DNA of 64,000 nucleotides from CAYZJV01 sp964482325. GTDB lineage: Bacteria > Spirochaetota > Spirochaetia > Sphaerochaetales > Sphaerochaetaceae. The stretch is from NCBI GenBank assembly GCA_964482325.1, contig CAYZXD010000004.1, positions 35,258-99,257 of the forward strand, in the 5' to 3' direction. The notes beneath the pieces were generated by a model. The model worked only from the letters and a program-made list of their open reading frames with translations. It had not been told where the DNA came from and did no database searches. A program made the position numbers and the translations under genes. Each line of letters opens with the position of its first letter. Positions within the stretch are counted from its first letter, which is position 1. Shown here one piece after another: positions 52,743 to 60,126 of the stretch.

Positions 52743-53357
52743 ATGAACAAAGAATTTATCAGTCCGGAAATGCTACGTGATGAAGCCTTGAAATTAGCTT
52801 ATCAGATGCACCATATTGACCATTTCATTCCAGATATCATCTATGTATCACTACGAGGTGGAGCGTACATGGGCAATGTATTCAGCGAATACTATAAGCT
52901 CGTACGGAAGCAGGCAGGAGATCGTCCGGTGTTCTACGCCGCTGTTGTTGCCCGATCGTATGAGAATATGAAGATGGAATCAGAAGTGCGCATTGACGGA
53001 TGGACTTATTCACCCGAATACCTGCGCAATGGCGATAAAATACTCATCGTGGATGATATCTTCGACACCGGAAAGACGGTCAATGCCTTAGTCAATGTCA
53101 TGCTGAGCAAAGGTATTCCCCGAGAGGATATCAAAGTAGCCGTATTTGATTACAAGGTACCTCTGTACAAGGAAACTCAGCGACTCCCGATACAACCCGA
53201 TTACTACTGCCGCCAGCATGTACTTAACTCTCCTGATGATGAGGCCTGGATCCACTATATGAATCATGAATTCATCGGCCTCACCAGTGAAGAGATCGAT
53301 CACCAGTACACCGACCCGGAAGTACGCAGAATCCTCCATGAAGTACGTTGCGACTAA
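52743..53357 (+). CDS. Phosphoribosyltransferase-family protein
   Basis: A 204-residue protein. The PRPP-binding loop is KILIVDDIFDTGKTVNAL (about residues 98-115), with YVSLRGGAYMGNVFSEYY as the N-terminal loop. The domain resembles hypoxanthine/xanthine-type PRTases, but the C-terminal 60 residues are not a recognisable hood, so the base cannot be named. GGGGTGGGGT precedes the ATG. It is followed by a terminator hairpin at 53387. Confidence 0.85.
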   Translation: MNKEFISPEMLRDEALKLAYQMHHIDHFIPDIIYVSLRGGAYMGNVFSEYYKLVRKQAGDRPVFYAAVVARSYENMKMESEVRIDGWTYSPEYLRNGDKILIVDDIFDTGKTVNALVNVMLSKGIPREDIKVAVFDYKVPLYKETQRLPIQPDYYCRQHVLNSPDDEAWIHYMNHEFIGLTSEEIDHQYTDPEVRRILHEVRCD

Positions 53358-53386
53358 CTAACACACAGTAAAGAAGCAAACTAAAG

Positions 53387-53412
53387 GCGGATCAAATCGA
53401 TCCGCATTTCAT
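53387..53412 (+). terminator. Rho-independent terminator after the phosphoribosyltransferase gene
   Basis: GCGGATC (53387-53393) pairs with GATCCGC (53399-53405), loop 5 nt, then ATTTCATT. It lies between convergent genes and may serve both, although the minus-strand tail is weak. Confidence 0.7.
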
Positions 53413-53444
53413 TATCCTAACATCAAAATCAAACATTAACTGAT

Positions 53445-54494
53445 TTACAAATCTATTTTAAAGATACCGTTCTGCATGGTTCCTACATAGAGATCGCTCC
53501 CATCAACAAGATAGCTTTTTGCTTGGATGTTATTCATATTTTCAATTAGTGAACTGTAGTCAGTATCATCTAGTTCAGTAATAGCAGTATCGGTAATACC
53601 ATAGAAGACATTGTTCTCGTTTTGTAAAATTAATGTATTGTTATCGATAAAGAACGGATACGGCATATCTGCAGGATCACGATCATCGGGGAAGTTGGGA
53701 ATTCTCCCTACTAGATTGAAAGAATTATAAGTACTTTCCGTATCCATTGCCCACACATCACCAAGTGAGTTAATAACAACTAAAAAATTCGTGCTGGTCA
53801 TCATCATGGCCACTATGGGATAATCATCGAAAGTCCCAACGGTTGAAGATAAATCTTCGGGAATAGCTGTGTCGCTATCCAGGTAATAATGTACATAGGC
53901 AGGATCGGTATCATCATTTATTCCGGAGACTATGAACTGAGTACTTGTTTGAGATAATACTGTTGGTTTTAACGTTGTATTAAATAGACCATCAAAATCT
54001 TGATTTACGCTATATCCAGCATCAGAAACAGATAATACTGAAAATTTAGTACCAGTCTCTACAAGCATTAAGTCATGCTGTGCTCTCATCTGAAGGATAG
54101 TATAAGAATCATCAGGTGCCGATGTTGTCTCTAATGCAATATCGTAGGTATACAGATTATTTGCAGTATTTGCATCAGCACGTTCTGCAAAATATATGTT
54201 TCCTATATTTAATGAGTTATCTGCGGTATACAATCCCGGATACACGTTATTGATGCTTAATGAGGTAGGATTATTGATGTCATTTACCGCATAGGACTGG
54301 AAACCTTTTTTGCTCGTATAGGCATAGAGCGTAGAATCATCAGCTGTGATACCGATGATATCTACCGATCCGACATCTACTTTGGGTACCGATTCTCGGA
54401 TACGTTGGAATACTCCTTCATCTGCGGTGTTACAACTGGTGATGAGCAACAAAGAGATGAGGGTTAGGGTGAGTATGATTGTGATTTTTTTCAT
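53445..54494 (-). CDS. Lipoprotein of unknown function with propeller-like repeats
   Basis: A 349-residue protein. The lipoprotein signal peptide has lipobox LLITSC (C21). The mature part consists of repeating beta-rich stretches (STLYAYTSKKGFQSYAV, GDVWAMDTESTYNSF, NNVFYGITDTAITEL, SDLYVGTMQNGIFKIDL) that suggest a beta-propeller. I do not recognise a family. The gene looks more AT-rich than its neighbours. It starts 9 bp after the outer-membrane barrel gene stop, so the two are co-transcribed and may act together at the outer membrane. Confidence 0.8.
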   Translation of the reverse strand: MKKITIILTLTLISLLLITSCNTADEGVFQRIRESVPKVDVGSVDIIGITADDSTLYAYTSKKGFQSYAVNDINNPTSLSINNVYPGLYTADNSLNIGNIYFAERADANTANNLYTYDIALETTSAPDDSYTILQMRAQHDLMLVETGTKFSVLSVSDAGYSVNQDFDGLFNTTLKPTVLSQTSTQFIVSGINDDTDPAYVHYYLDSDTAIPEDLSSTVGTFDDYPIVAMMMTSTNFLVVINSLGDVWAMDTESTYNSFNLVGRIPNFPDDRDPADMPYPFFIDNNTLILQNENNVFYGITDTAITELDDTDYSSLIENMNNIQAKSYLVDGSDLYVGTMQNGIFKIDL

Positions 54495-54503
54495 CTTTTT
54501 CTC

Positions 54504-55133
54504 CTAGTTGCTTCTATAGGTCACTGATAAGGTGATTGGCATGAAACCTGTCAGTGCGAGATCTTCGTAATGGGGATGGTTCTGTGGGAATAATTCTGGA
54601 ATCAATTGAAGTCCTGCGCTGAGGGTAATTCCCCATTCCTCTTTAAAGTACCAGCTGAATCCGGCTTCTGCAGTAGCAAGCAGGCTGAGAAAACTGGTGG
54701 GTGTGGTTTCATCACTGTACGAATTATAGGCGATGCCCAATCCAATACTTAAGGGAAGTTCAAAGGTTCCTTGTAGCGGGATGTAGGTAAGTTTTGCCTG
54801 CATAGGAACAGAAGTAAACAATTCACTACCACGATCAAAAGCAAACAGATACCCTAATTCTCCACCAATTGCCATGGTACTGTTGAGAAATCCCTGGTAG
54901 CGAATTGAACCATAGCCACCGATTTGCATACGCATCTCATCAGGGAATGTTACCAGAGAATCCTGAACCGGTTGGTAAATAAATGTCGGTACAACCGGGC
55001 CAAGTCTAAAGGTAAACATCTGGCTTCCCATACCGTACTGTCTTGCAGCAGCAGTATTTTCTTCCTGCGCAATAAGCATAGTCGGAAGGAGCAGAACAAG
55101 GAGCAATATCATCAGAACTTTCTTCATCGCCAT
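54504..55133 (-). CDS. Small outer-membrane beta-barrel protein
   Basis: A 209-residue exported protein. The signal peptide (about 1-23, ending MLIAQ) is followed by alternating amphipathic strands rich in aromatic and glycine residues (MFTFRLGPVVPTFIYQP, GGYGSIRYQGFL, LPLSIGLGIAYNSY, AEAGFSWYFKEEWGITLSAGLQL) and a C-terminal MPITLSVTYRSN strand. This suggests an 8-stranded barrel like the OmpW/TP0733-type proteins of treponemes. ATG 55133 has AGGAG upstream; ATG 55127 is an alternative. It is operonic with the lipoprotein downstream. Confidence 0.8.
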   Translation of the reverse strand: MAMKKVLMILLLVLLLPTMLIAQEENTAAARQYGMGSQMFTFRLGPVVPTFIYQPVQDSLVTFPDEMRMQIGGYGSIRYQGFLNSTMAIGGELGYLFAFDRGSELFTSVPMQAKLTYIPLQGTFELPLSIGLGIAYNSYSDETTPTSFLSLLATAEAGFSWYFKEEWGITLSAGLQLIPELFPQNHPHYEDLALTGFMPITLSVTYRSN

Positions 55134-55168
55134 CTTTTCTCCTAACACAGGTACTTTGTGTATGACCA

Positions 55169-55197
55169 ACTATAGCGTATCACCGTAGTTTTGAAAA
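55169..55197 (-). promoter_or_regulatory. Predicted promoter of the barrel-lipoprotein operon
   Basis: On the minus strand TTTTCA (55192-55197), 17 nt, TATAGT (55169-55174), about 35 nt before the ATG at 55133. Confidence 0.4.
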
Positions 55198-55218
55198 CCG
55201 GCTATTAAGAGCTGATGG

Positions 55219-55247
55219 TACACACATTCCCTATTTTTTGTTATAAC
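55219..55247 (+). promoter_or_regulatory. Possible promoter of folD
   Basis: TACACA (55219-55224), 17 nt, TATAAC (55242-55247), 33 nt before the folD ATG. The -35 is a weak match. Confidence 0.35.
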
Positions 55248-55280
55248 TCAACTAACCATGATAAAGGTAGGACAGAGAAG

Positions 55281-56150
55281 ATGCAGATACTATCAGGAAA
55301 AGAAGTCGCCGCAGTTGTAAAACATGAAGTGGCAGAAAAATGTGCGGCGTTTAAAGCAAATACCCGACATACTCCCTGTCTTGCGGTGGTACTCGTTGGC
55401 GATGATCCTGCAAGTGCAACATATGTTACGAGCAAAGGCAAAGCATGCGAAGCTGTAGGATTTGATCACCGAGATTATCGTCTTGATCATCAGACCACAC
55501 AAGATGAACTGTTATCGTTGATTTCTCAGCTCAATGAAGATGATGATGTAGATGGCATTTTGGTACAATTGCCACTTCCTGCTCATCTGCATGAAAAATC
55601 TATTATTCAAGCAATTCGCAGCGACAAAGATGTTGATGGGTTGCACCCTGAAAATATGGGTAAGCTTCTTGCAGGAGATCCTTCATTTGTTGCCTGCACT
55701 CCTGCAGGTATTATGAGAATTCTTGATTATTACCACATTGAAACAGCAGGAAAAGAGGCAGTGATTATCGGAAGAAGTAATATTGTAGGCAAACCCATGG
55801 CTGCCTTGCTCATGCAGAAGGGGAGAGATGCTACGGTTACCCTCTGTCACAGTAGAACACGTGATTTGGTTACCCATTGCCGTCGTGCAGATATTTTGAT
55901 AGCTGCCTTAGGCAGGCCGCTAGCTATAGGAAAAGACATGGTGAAAGAAGGAGCTGTAGTCATTGATGTGGGAATTAATCGCGTAGAAGATGCAACAAAG
56001 AAACGAGGTTATCGTCTGGTTGGGGATGTAGATTACGATCAAGTAGCCACCTTGTGTCAGGCTATTACTCCTGTGCCAGGTGGGGTTGGCCCCATGACTA
56101 TCGCTATGTTGATGGAGAATACTTTAAAAGCAGCTCAGATGCATCATTGA
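55281..56150 (+). CDS. folD: Bifunctional methylenetetrahydrofolate dehydrogenase/cyclohydrolase FolD
   Basis: A 289-residue protein of normal length. AVVLVGDDPASATYVTSKGKACEAVGF carries the catalytic lysine region. VDGILVQLPLPAH, KDVDGLHPENMG, VIIGRSNIVGKPMAALL (NADP loop) and PVPGGVGPMTIAMLMENT complete the family pattern. It interconverts methylene-, methenyl- and formyl-tetrahydrofolate. ATG 55281 follows a weak AGAGAAG. miaB starts 19 bp downstream. Confidence 0.97.
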   Translation: MQILSGKEVAAVVKHEVAEKCAAFKANTRHTPCLAVVLVGDDPASATYVTSKGKACEAVGFDHRDYRLDHQTTQDELLSLISQLNEDDDVDGILVQLPLPAHLHEKSIIQAIRSDKDVDGLHPENMGKLLAGDPSFVACTPAGIMRILDYYHIETAGKEAVIIGRSNIVGKPMAALLMQKGRDATVTLCHSRTRDLVTHCRRADILIAALGRPLAIGKDMVKEGAVVIDVGINRVEDATKKRGYRLVGDVDYDQVATLCQAITPVPGGVGPMTIAMLMENTLKAAQMHH

Positions 56151-56169
56151 AGGAGCAACATAAACAAAT

Positions 56170-57492
56170 ATGAGTAAAAATATAGAGCACAGCCATTACT
56201 GGTTAGAGACCTATGGCTGTCAAATGAATACCGCAGAATCACATGCATTAGAAAGTGCTCTACAAGCAGCGGGCTTACAGCCAGCAGCAAGTGCAGAAGA
56301 GGCAGATTGTGCAATTTTGAATACCTGTAGTGTCAGAAAAACTGCAGAAAACCGTATCTGGGGTCGAATTGGGTTCTTCCAGCACCTGAAAGAATCACGG
56401 CCTCTTACCCTAGTGGTTACTGGCTGTATGGCTGAACGTCTCGGTGATGAATTTCTCGCTGAAGCCCCGGCAGTAGATCATGTGATGGGCACCAATGATA
56501 AACAGCGCATAGCGGCACTACTCAGTGGAGGAAGCGATGAGCGTGATAGTGCCTATACCTTCACTGAAAGCTATTACAAAGCAGGGGATGTGAAATCGTA
56601 TGTGCCGATCATGAATGGGTGTAATAATTTTTGTACCTATTGCATTGTGCCCTATGTTCGGGGTCGCGAAGTTTCCCGTTCACCTCAGTCAATCTATGAA
56701 GAAATTGCACGTCTAGAAGATGTTGGGGTACGAGAGATCACGTTATTAGGACAGAACGTAAACTCGTACGATTATACGTATCATGGACATCGCATGCGGT
56801 ATCCTGAGTTGCTCAGTGAAATAGCTTCTCGTGTATCTTCAATCACATGGATCCGTTTTGAAAGTCCCCATCCAAAAGATTTTTCTCAGGAACTCATTTC
56901 CGTCATCGCTTCTACTCCTACGGTAGCAAAACATATACATGTACCGATGCAAAGCGGATCGACTCATGTCTTAAACATGATGAACCGACGATACAGCAGA
57001 GAACAATACCTTACCCTAATTGACGATCTTCGTAGTGCAATACCAAACATTACGTTTACTACCGATGTGATGGTGGGGTTCCCAGGTGAAACAGAACAAG
57101 ATTTTCGGGACTCATTATCGGCAATGGAACAAGTACAGTTTCTTGAAGCCTTTATGTACTACTTCAATCCACGGGAAGGAACGAAGGCGGTAGACCTGCC
57201 TGACCAAATTCCATCAGAGGTGCGGATGGATCGACTTGCCCAGCTTATTTCTCTCCAACGATCTATCACAAAAAATCTTAAACAACAACGGTGTCACGGG
57301 AAGCACGAGGTGCTCATAGAACAGATTTCTCGAAAAAATGCCGAAGAATTTCTCGCTCGAAATGAGCATGACGAAATGATTGTGTTTCCAATGTCAGAAT
57401 CACTTTCGATCGGGGATATGGTTACGGTAGAACTTACCGGTCTTCGAGGTAATACATATAGTGCACAGGTGTGCCAGGATACAGATGATTGA
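56170..57492 (+). CDS. miaB: tRNA-2-methylthio-N6-dimethylallyladenosine synthase MiaB
   Basis: A 440-residue radical-SAM methylthiotransferase. The N-terminal UPF0004 domain carries three cysteines (YGCQMN, NTCSVRK, TGCMAER). The radical-SAM cluster is C151-x3-C155-x2-C158 (GCNNFCTYCIVP). A C-terminal TRAM domain (about 375-435) follows. It modifies A37 of tRNAs reading UNN codons. AAGGAG lies 14 nt before the ATG at 56170, rather far. The 3' end overlaps the sirtuin gene by 8 bp. Confidence 0.96.
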   Translation: MSKNIEHSHYWLETYGCQMNTAESHALESALQAAGLQPAASAEEADCAILNTCSVRKTAENRIWGRIGFFQHLKESRPLTLVVTGCMAERLGDEFLAEAPAVDHVMGTNDKQRIAALLSGGSDERDSAYTFTESYYKAGDVKSYVPIMNGCNNFCTYCIVPYVRGREVSRSPQSIYEEIARLEDVGVREITLLGQNVNSYDYTYHGHRMRYPELLSEIASRVSSITWIRFESPHPKDFSQELISVIASTPTVAKHIHVPMQSGSTHVLNMMNRRYSREQYLTLIDDLRSAIPNITFTTDVMVGFPGETEQDFRDSLSAMEQVQFLEAFMYYFNPREGTKAVDLPDQIPSEVRMDRLAQLISLQRSITKNLKQQRCHGKHEVLIEQISRKNAEEFLARNEHDEMIVFPMSESLSIGDMVTVELTGLRGNTYSAQVCQDTDD

Positions 57493-58231
57493 TACGCTGA
57501 TATCGTTAATTGAAAAATCACAGCATATTACAGTGTTCACGGGGGCAGGGGTTTCCACACTCAGTGGTATCCGGGATTTTCGTGGAACTGGTGGGTTTTA
57601 TACTGCTTCTTATCATGGACTTCAGGTAGAAGATTTGCTCTCTCTTGATCTTTTTACCACAGACCCATCGCTGTTTTACCAATGGGCAAAAGAATTTCTC
57701 TATAGACTTGATGATTACACTCCCTCTATTGTGCATACCACGTTAGCTACTATGGAAGAACGTAATATTATACAGGGCGTCTATACACAAAATATCGATT
57801 TGCTTCACCAAAAGGCGGGAAGTAACCATGTCTGGGAAATTCATGGAAGTCCTGCAACTCATACCTGTCAAAGTTGTAAAGCTACCGCGTTATACAACGA
57901 AGTAGCTCCAGAAGTTCGTATGGGATTAGTCCCTCATTGTAAGGCTTGTGGTGGTGTCTATAAACCTGACATCATCTTTTATGGAGAGACGCTTGATGGG
58001 AAATTACTCGATCGAGCTTATCGTGACATGGCTCATGCAGATCTAGTTCTTGTATTAGGCAGTTCTCTGGTGGTACAACCTGCAGCATCTCTTCCTATGG
58101 CAACCTATTACCATGGAGGCAAGATTGCCATAGTGAACTCACAAGAAACCCCACTCGATAAGTACGCCAAAGTACGATTATTCGATTTGCGAGAAACGTT
58201 TACTGTATTAGCACAGTATTTTAATCAATAA
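57485..58231 (+). CDS. Sir2-family NAD-dependent protein deacylase (sirtuin)
   Basis: A 248-residue sirtuin core. GAGVS (20-24), GIRDFRG (28-34), TQNID (101-105), the catalytic H120 in IHGS, a zinc site C128-x2-C131 and C152-x2-C155, and GSSLVVQPAASLP are all intact. It removes acyl groups from lysines using NAD; acyl specificity is not evident. The start overlaps miaB, so translation is probably coupled. The 3' end overlaps the convergent unknown gene at 58225 by 7 bp. Confidence 0.93.
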   Translation: MIDTLISLIEKSQHITVFTGAGVSTLSGIRDFRGTGGFYTASYHGLQVEDLLSLDLFTTDPSLFYQWAKEFLYRLDDYTPSIVHTTLATMEERNIIQGVYTQNIDLLHQKAGSNHVWEIHGSPATHTCQSCKATALYNEVAPEVRMGLVPHCKACGGVYKPDIIFYGETLDGKLLDRAYRDMAHADLVLVLGSSLVVQPAASLPMATYYHGGKIAIVNSQETPLDKYAKVRLFDLRETFTVLAQYFNQ

Positions 58232-58713
58232 TGGTGATATCCCATCTCTTCTAATAGGGCAGTGAGCGTTTGTAATCGCTCGCTTATCAATTCATCGTTA
58301 CGTGATAACTCATCAGCAAACAGTTTAATATCGGTATCGATACATTCATTTTCCGTAGCGATATCGACAGACATGGCATCTCCTTGCAAGCCAATACGAT
58401 CGATTCGAGTTTGATCAGGATCATATAACTTCTCATACCGATATGCTTCGGAAAAGTAGTGCTTCGTACGAGCGATTAATATCGCTAGATCAAGTACCCG
58501 GTGCAATGGAAGTTCTTCAGACTGTCGAGACCACTTACCGCCAGTATGACGCCACACTTTTGCCGATATTTCTACTGACCCTCGATCATTCCACTGGGCA
58601 AGACCTAGAGAAAGTCCTTTTGCATCTGAATGGTAAGCTTTTCTTCCATCTACTTGTTCGTAATTTTCCACCACCACAACTGGTTTATGTTTTAATGACA
58701 TCGGTATCTTCAT
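58225..58713 (-). CDS. Conserved-looking protein of unknown function, third gene of the SPFH operon
   Basis: A 162-residue soluble protein. Notable stretches are KHKPVVVVENYEQVDGRKAYHSDAKGLSLG, LAQWNDRGSVEISAKVWRHTGGKWSRQSEELPLHRVLDLAILI and a C-terminal helical segment. I recall similar proteins under a DUF name (possibly DUF6530) but cannot confirm it. No catalytic motif is evident. ATG 58713 is preferred because GGAGG lies 5 nt upstream; a start at 58749 has no ribosome site. It follows the RHH gene by 70 bp, across an operator-like inverted repeat. Confidence 0.75.
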   Translation of the reverse strand: MKIPMSLKHKPVVVVENYEQVDGRKAYHSDAKGLSLGLAQWNDRGSVEISAKVWRHTGGKWSRQSEELPLHRVLDLAILIARTKHYFSEAYRYEKLYDPDQTRIDRIGLQGDAMSVDIATENECIDTDIKLFADELSRNDELISERLQTLTALLEEMGYHHY

Positions 58714-58761
58714 GTGATCCTCCAGATACCGATATACCACATTAAGCACTTTTAGTAAATT

Positions 58762-58780
58762 AGTAATTTTGTAAATTACT
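58762..58780. repeat. Inverted repeat between the RHH gene and the unknown gene
   Basis: AGTAATTT-TGT-AAATTACT is a perfect 8-bp inverted repeat with a 3-bp spacer. It is AT-only in effect and lacks a U-tract, so it is more likely a protein-binding site than a terminator. It has the same arm-spacer-arm plan (3-bp spacer) as the repeat over the operon promoter. Confidence 0.5.
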
Positions 58781-58783
58781 GTA

Positions 58784-58957
58784 TTATTCTTGAGAAAGAT
58801 CCTTCTTCCTTCGTTTTTTCACTGCATCAGTAAGAAGATACTCAATTTGCCCATTGATGGAACGAAAGTCATCCTCTGCCCACGCAGCAAGTTCTTCCCA
58901 CAAAGTAGGGGAAATGCGAAGGAGTATCTGTTTCTTTCCTGTCTCTTTCTGTTCCAT
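58784..58957 (-). CDS. Small Arc-type ribbon-helix-helix protein
   Basis: A 57-residue frame: MEQKETGKKQILLRISP at the start, then LWEELAAWAEDDFRSINGQIEYLL and a basic tail. This is the Arc-like RHH pattern: beta-strand (KQILLRIS), helix A (TLWEELAAWAEDD), turn with FRSINGQ, helix B (IEYLLTDAVKKR). Such proteins are dimeric DNA binders. The ATG at 58957 is 13 bp after the SPFH stop on the same strand. I recall RHH genes of this kind beside SPFH genes in other bacteria. It is likely the autoregulator of this operon. Confidence 0.8.
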   Translation of the reverse strand: MEQKETGKKQILLRISPTLWEELAAWAEDDFRSINGQIEYLLTDAVKKRRKKDLSQE

Positions 58958-58970
58958 CAAATTATCCTAT

Positions 58971-59990
58971 TTAGTAGATTGACCCACTATTTACAATCGG
59001 TTGGGCATCTCGGTTACCGCAAAGGACAACCAGTAAATTACTAATCATTGCTGCTTTACGTTCTTCATCAAGTTCAACTACTTGATTACGACTCAGTTGT
59101 TCCAGAGCCATCTCAACCATGCCTACTGCACCTTCTACGATCATCTGACGTGCTGCAATAATGGCACTAGCTTGCTGACGTTGAAGCATTGCTGCTGCAA
59201 TCTCTGGAGCATAACTCAGATGGGTAATACGTGCTTCAAGAATTTCTAAACCAGCAATTTCTACTTTTTGTTGAATTTCTTCTTTTAGTTTCGCAGCAAC
59301 TTCTAAACTACTTCCTCGAAGCGATTTCTCACCTTCCTCATCAGAAGCATCGTAGGGATATTCACGGACAATATTGCGCAGTGCAGAGTCACATTGAATC
59401 GAGAGGTATTCTTTAAAATTATCGACATTAAATACAGCTTTTGCCGTATTAACTACCTTCCAAATAACCACGATCCCAATAATGATAGGATTGCCTGATG
59501 CATCATTTACTTTCTGTTTTTCATTGTTCAGCGTCATAGCTTTAAGCGTAAGTTTTTTATTAGGAATTGAAATCGAAACAGAAGAACCTCGAGACGCTTG
59601 AAGGGGTACTGAAGTATCATTTTCTGATTTAGCTGCTGGATTCACAGCACTGACAAACGGATTGACATAGTAAAAGCCTTCTCCACGAAGAGTGCCGTAG
59701 TACTTACCGAACAGGGTAAGTACTAATGCTTCATTGGGTTTGAGAATTTTGAGTCCGATGTAAAGGATTGGACCGACTATGAAGCCATAGAGCGAAGTTA
59801 CGACGATAACGATAACCCGAAGAGTAAGCGGCCAATCGTTGGCAACAGAAGTTACCGAGAGAATAAATAGGGCAACTGCCACTATGATGAGTAGACTGTT
59901 GAGTAATAGTACCAACATCCCATGTATATATGGTGCCGGATGTTCTTCCAATTGAAACCGTTTTTGATCAGCTTGTATGCTATTTGTCAT
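58971..59990 (-). CDS. SPFH/band-7 domain membrane protein
   Basis: A 339-residue protein with two N-terminal hydrophobic segments (about 24-48 and 55-80). The SPFH domain runs from about 85 to 270 (ALVLTLFGKYYGTLRGEGFYYVNPF, NPIIIGIVVIWKVVNTAKAVFNVDNFKEYLSIQCDSALRNIVREYPYD, AGLEILEARITHLSYAPEIAAAMLQRQQA). A helical C-terminus ends in a conserved NLLVVLCGNRDAQPIVNSGSIY. SPFH proteins form membrane oligomers; a role in stress response or lipid-domain organisation is general family knowledge. ATG 59990 has GGAGG 6 nt upstream; a TTG at 59996 is an alternative. Confidence 0.92.
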   Translation of the reverse strand: MTNSIQADQKRFQLEEHPAPYIHGMLVLLLNSLLIIVAVALFILSVTSVANDWPLTLRVIVIVVTSLYGFIVGPILYIGLKILKPNEALVLTLFGKYYGTLRGEGFYYVNPFVSAVNPAAKSENDTSVPLQASRGSSVSISIPNKKLTLKAMTLNNEKQKVNDASGNPIIIGIVVIWKVVNTAKAVFNVDNFKEYLSIQCDSALRNIVREYPYDASDEEGEKSLRGSSLEVAAKLKEEIQQKVEIAGLEILEARITHLSYAPEIAAAMLQRQQASAIIAARQMIVEGAVGMVEMALEQLSRNQVVELDEERKAAMISNLLVVLCGNRDAQPIVNSGSIY

Positions 59991-60011
59991 TGACAACCTC
60001 CAAAATATCTG

Positions 60012-60030
60012 TATGATATCAATATGATAT
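60012..60030. promoter_or_regulatory. Operator-like repeats over the SPFH operon promoter
   Basis: TATGATAT occurs at 60012-60019 and 60023-60030, an 11-bp phase. The region also contains ATATCA-ATA-TGATAT (60016-60030), an inverted repeat with a 3-bp spacer. It overlaps the predicted -10 box, as expected for a repressor site, and the RHH protein in the operon is the obvious candidate ligand. Confidence 0.5.
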
Positions 60031-60055
60031 TATTATGGTTTCGTTAGATTGTCAA
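60027..60055 (-). promoter_or_regulatory. Predicted promoter of the SPFH-RHH operon
   Basis: On the minus strand TTGACA (60050-60055), 17 nt, TAATAT (60027-60032). This is one of the best promoter matches in the window, about 37 nt upstream of the SPFH start codon. Confidence 0.65.
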
Positions 60056-60126
60056 TCTTTGTAATAATAAATTCCTAGGCAGACAGGATGATTCCCGATA
60101 CACTGCTTGAGGGAGGATGAATTGTT

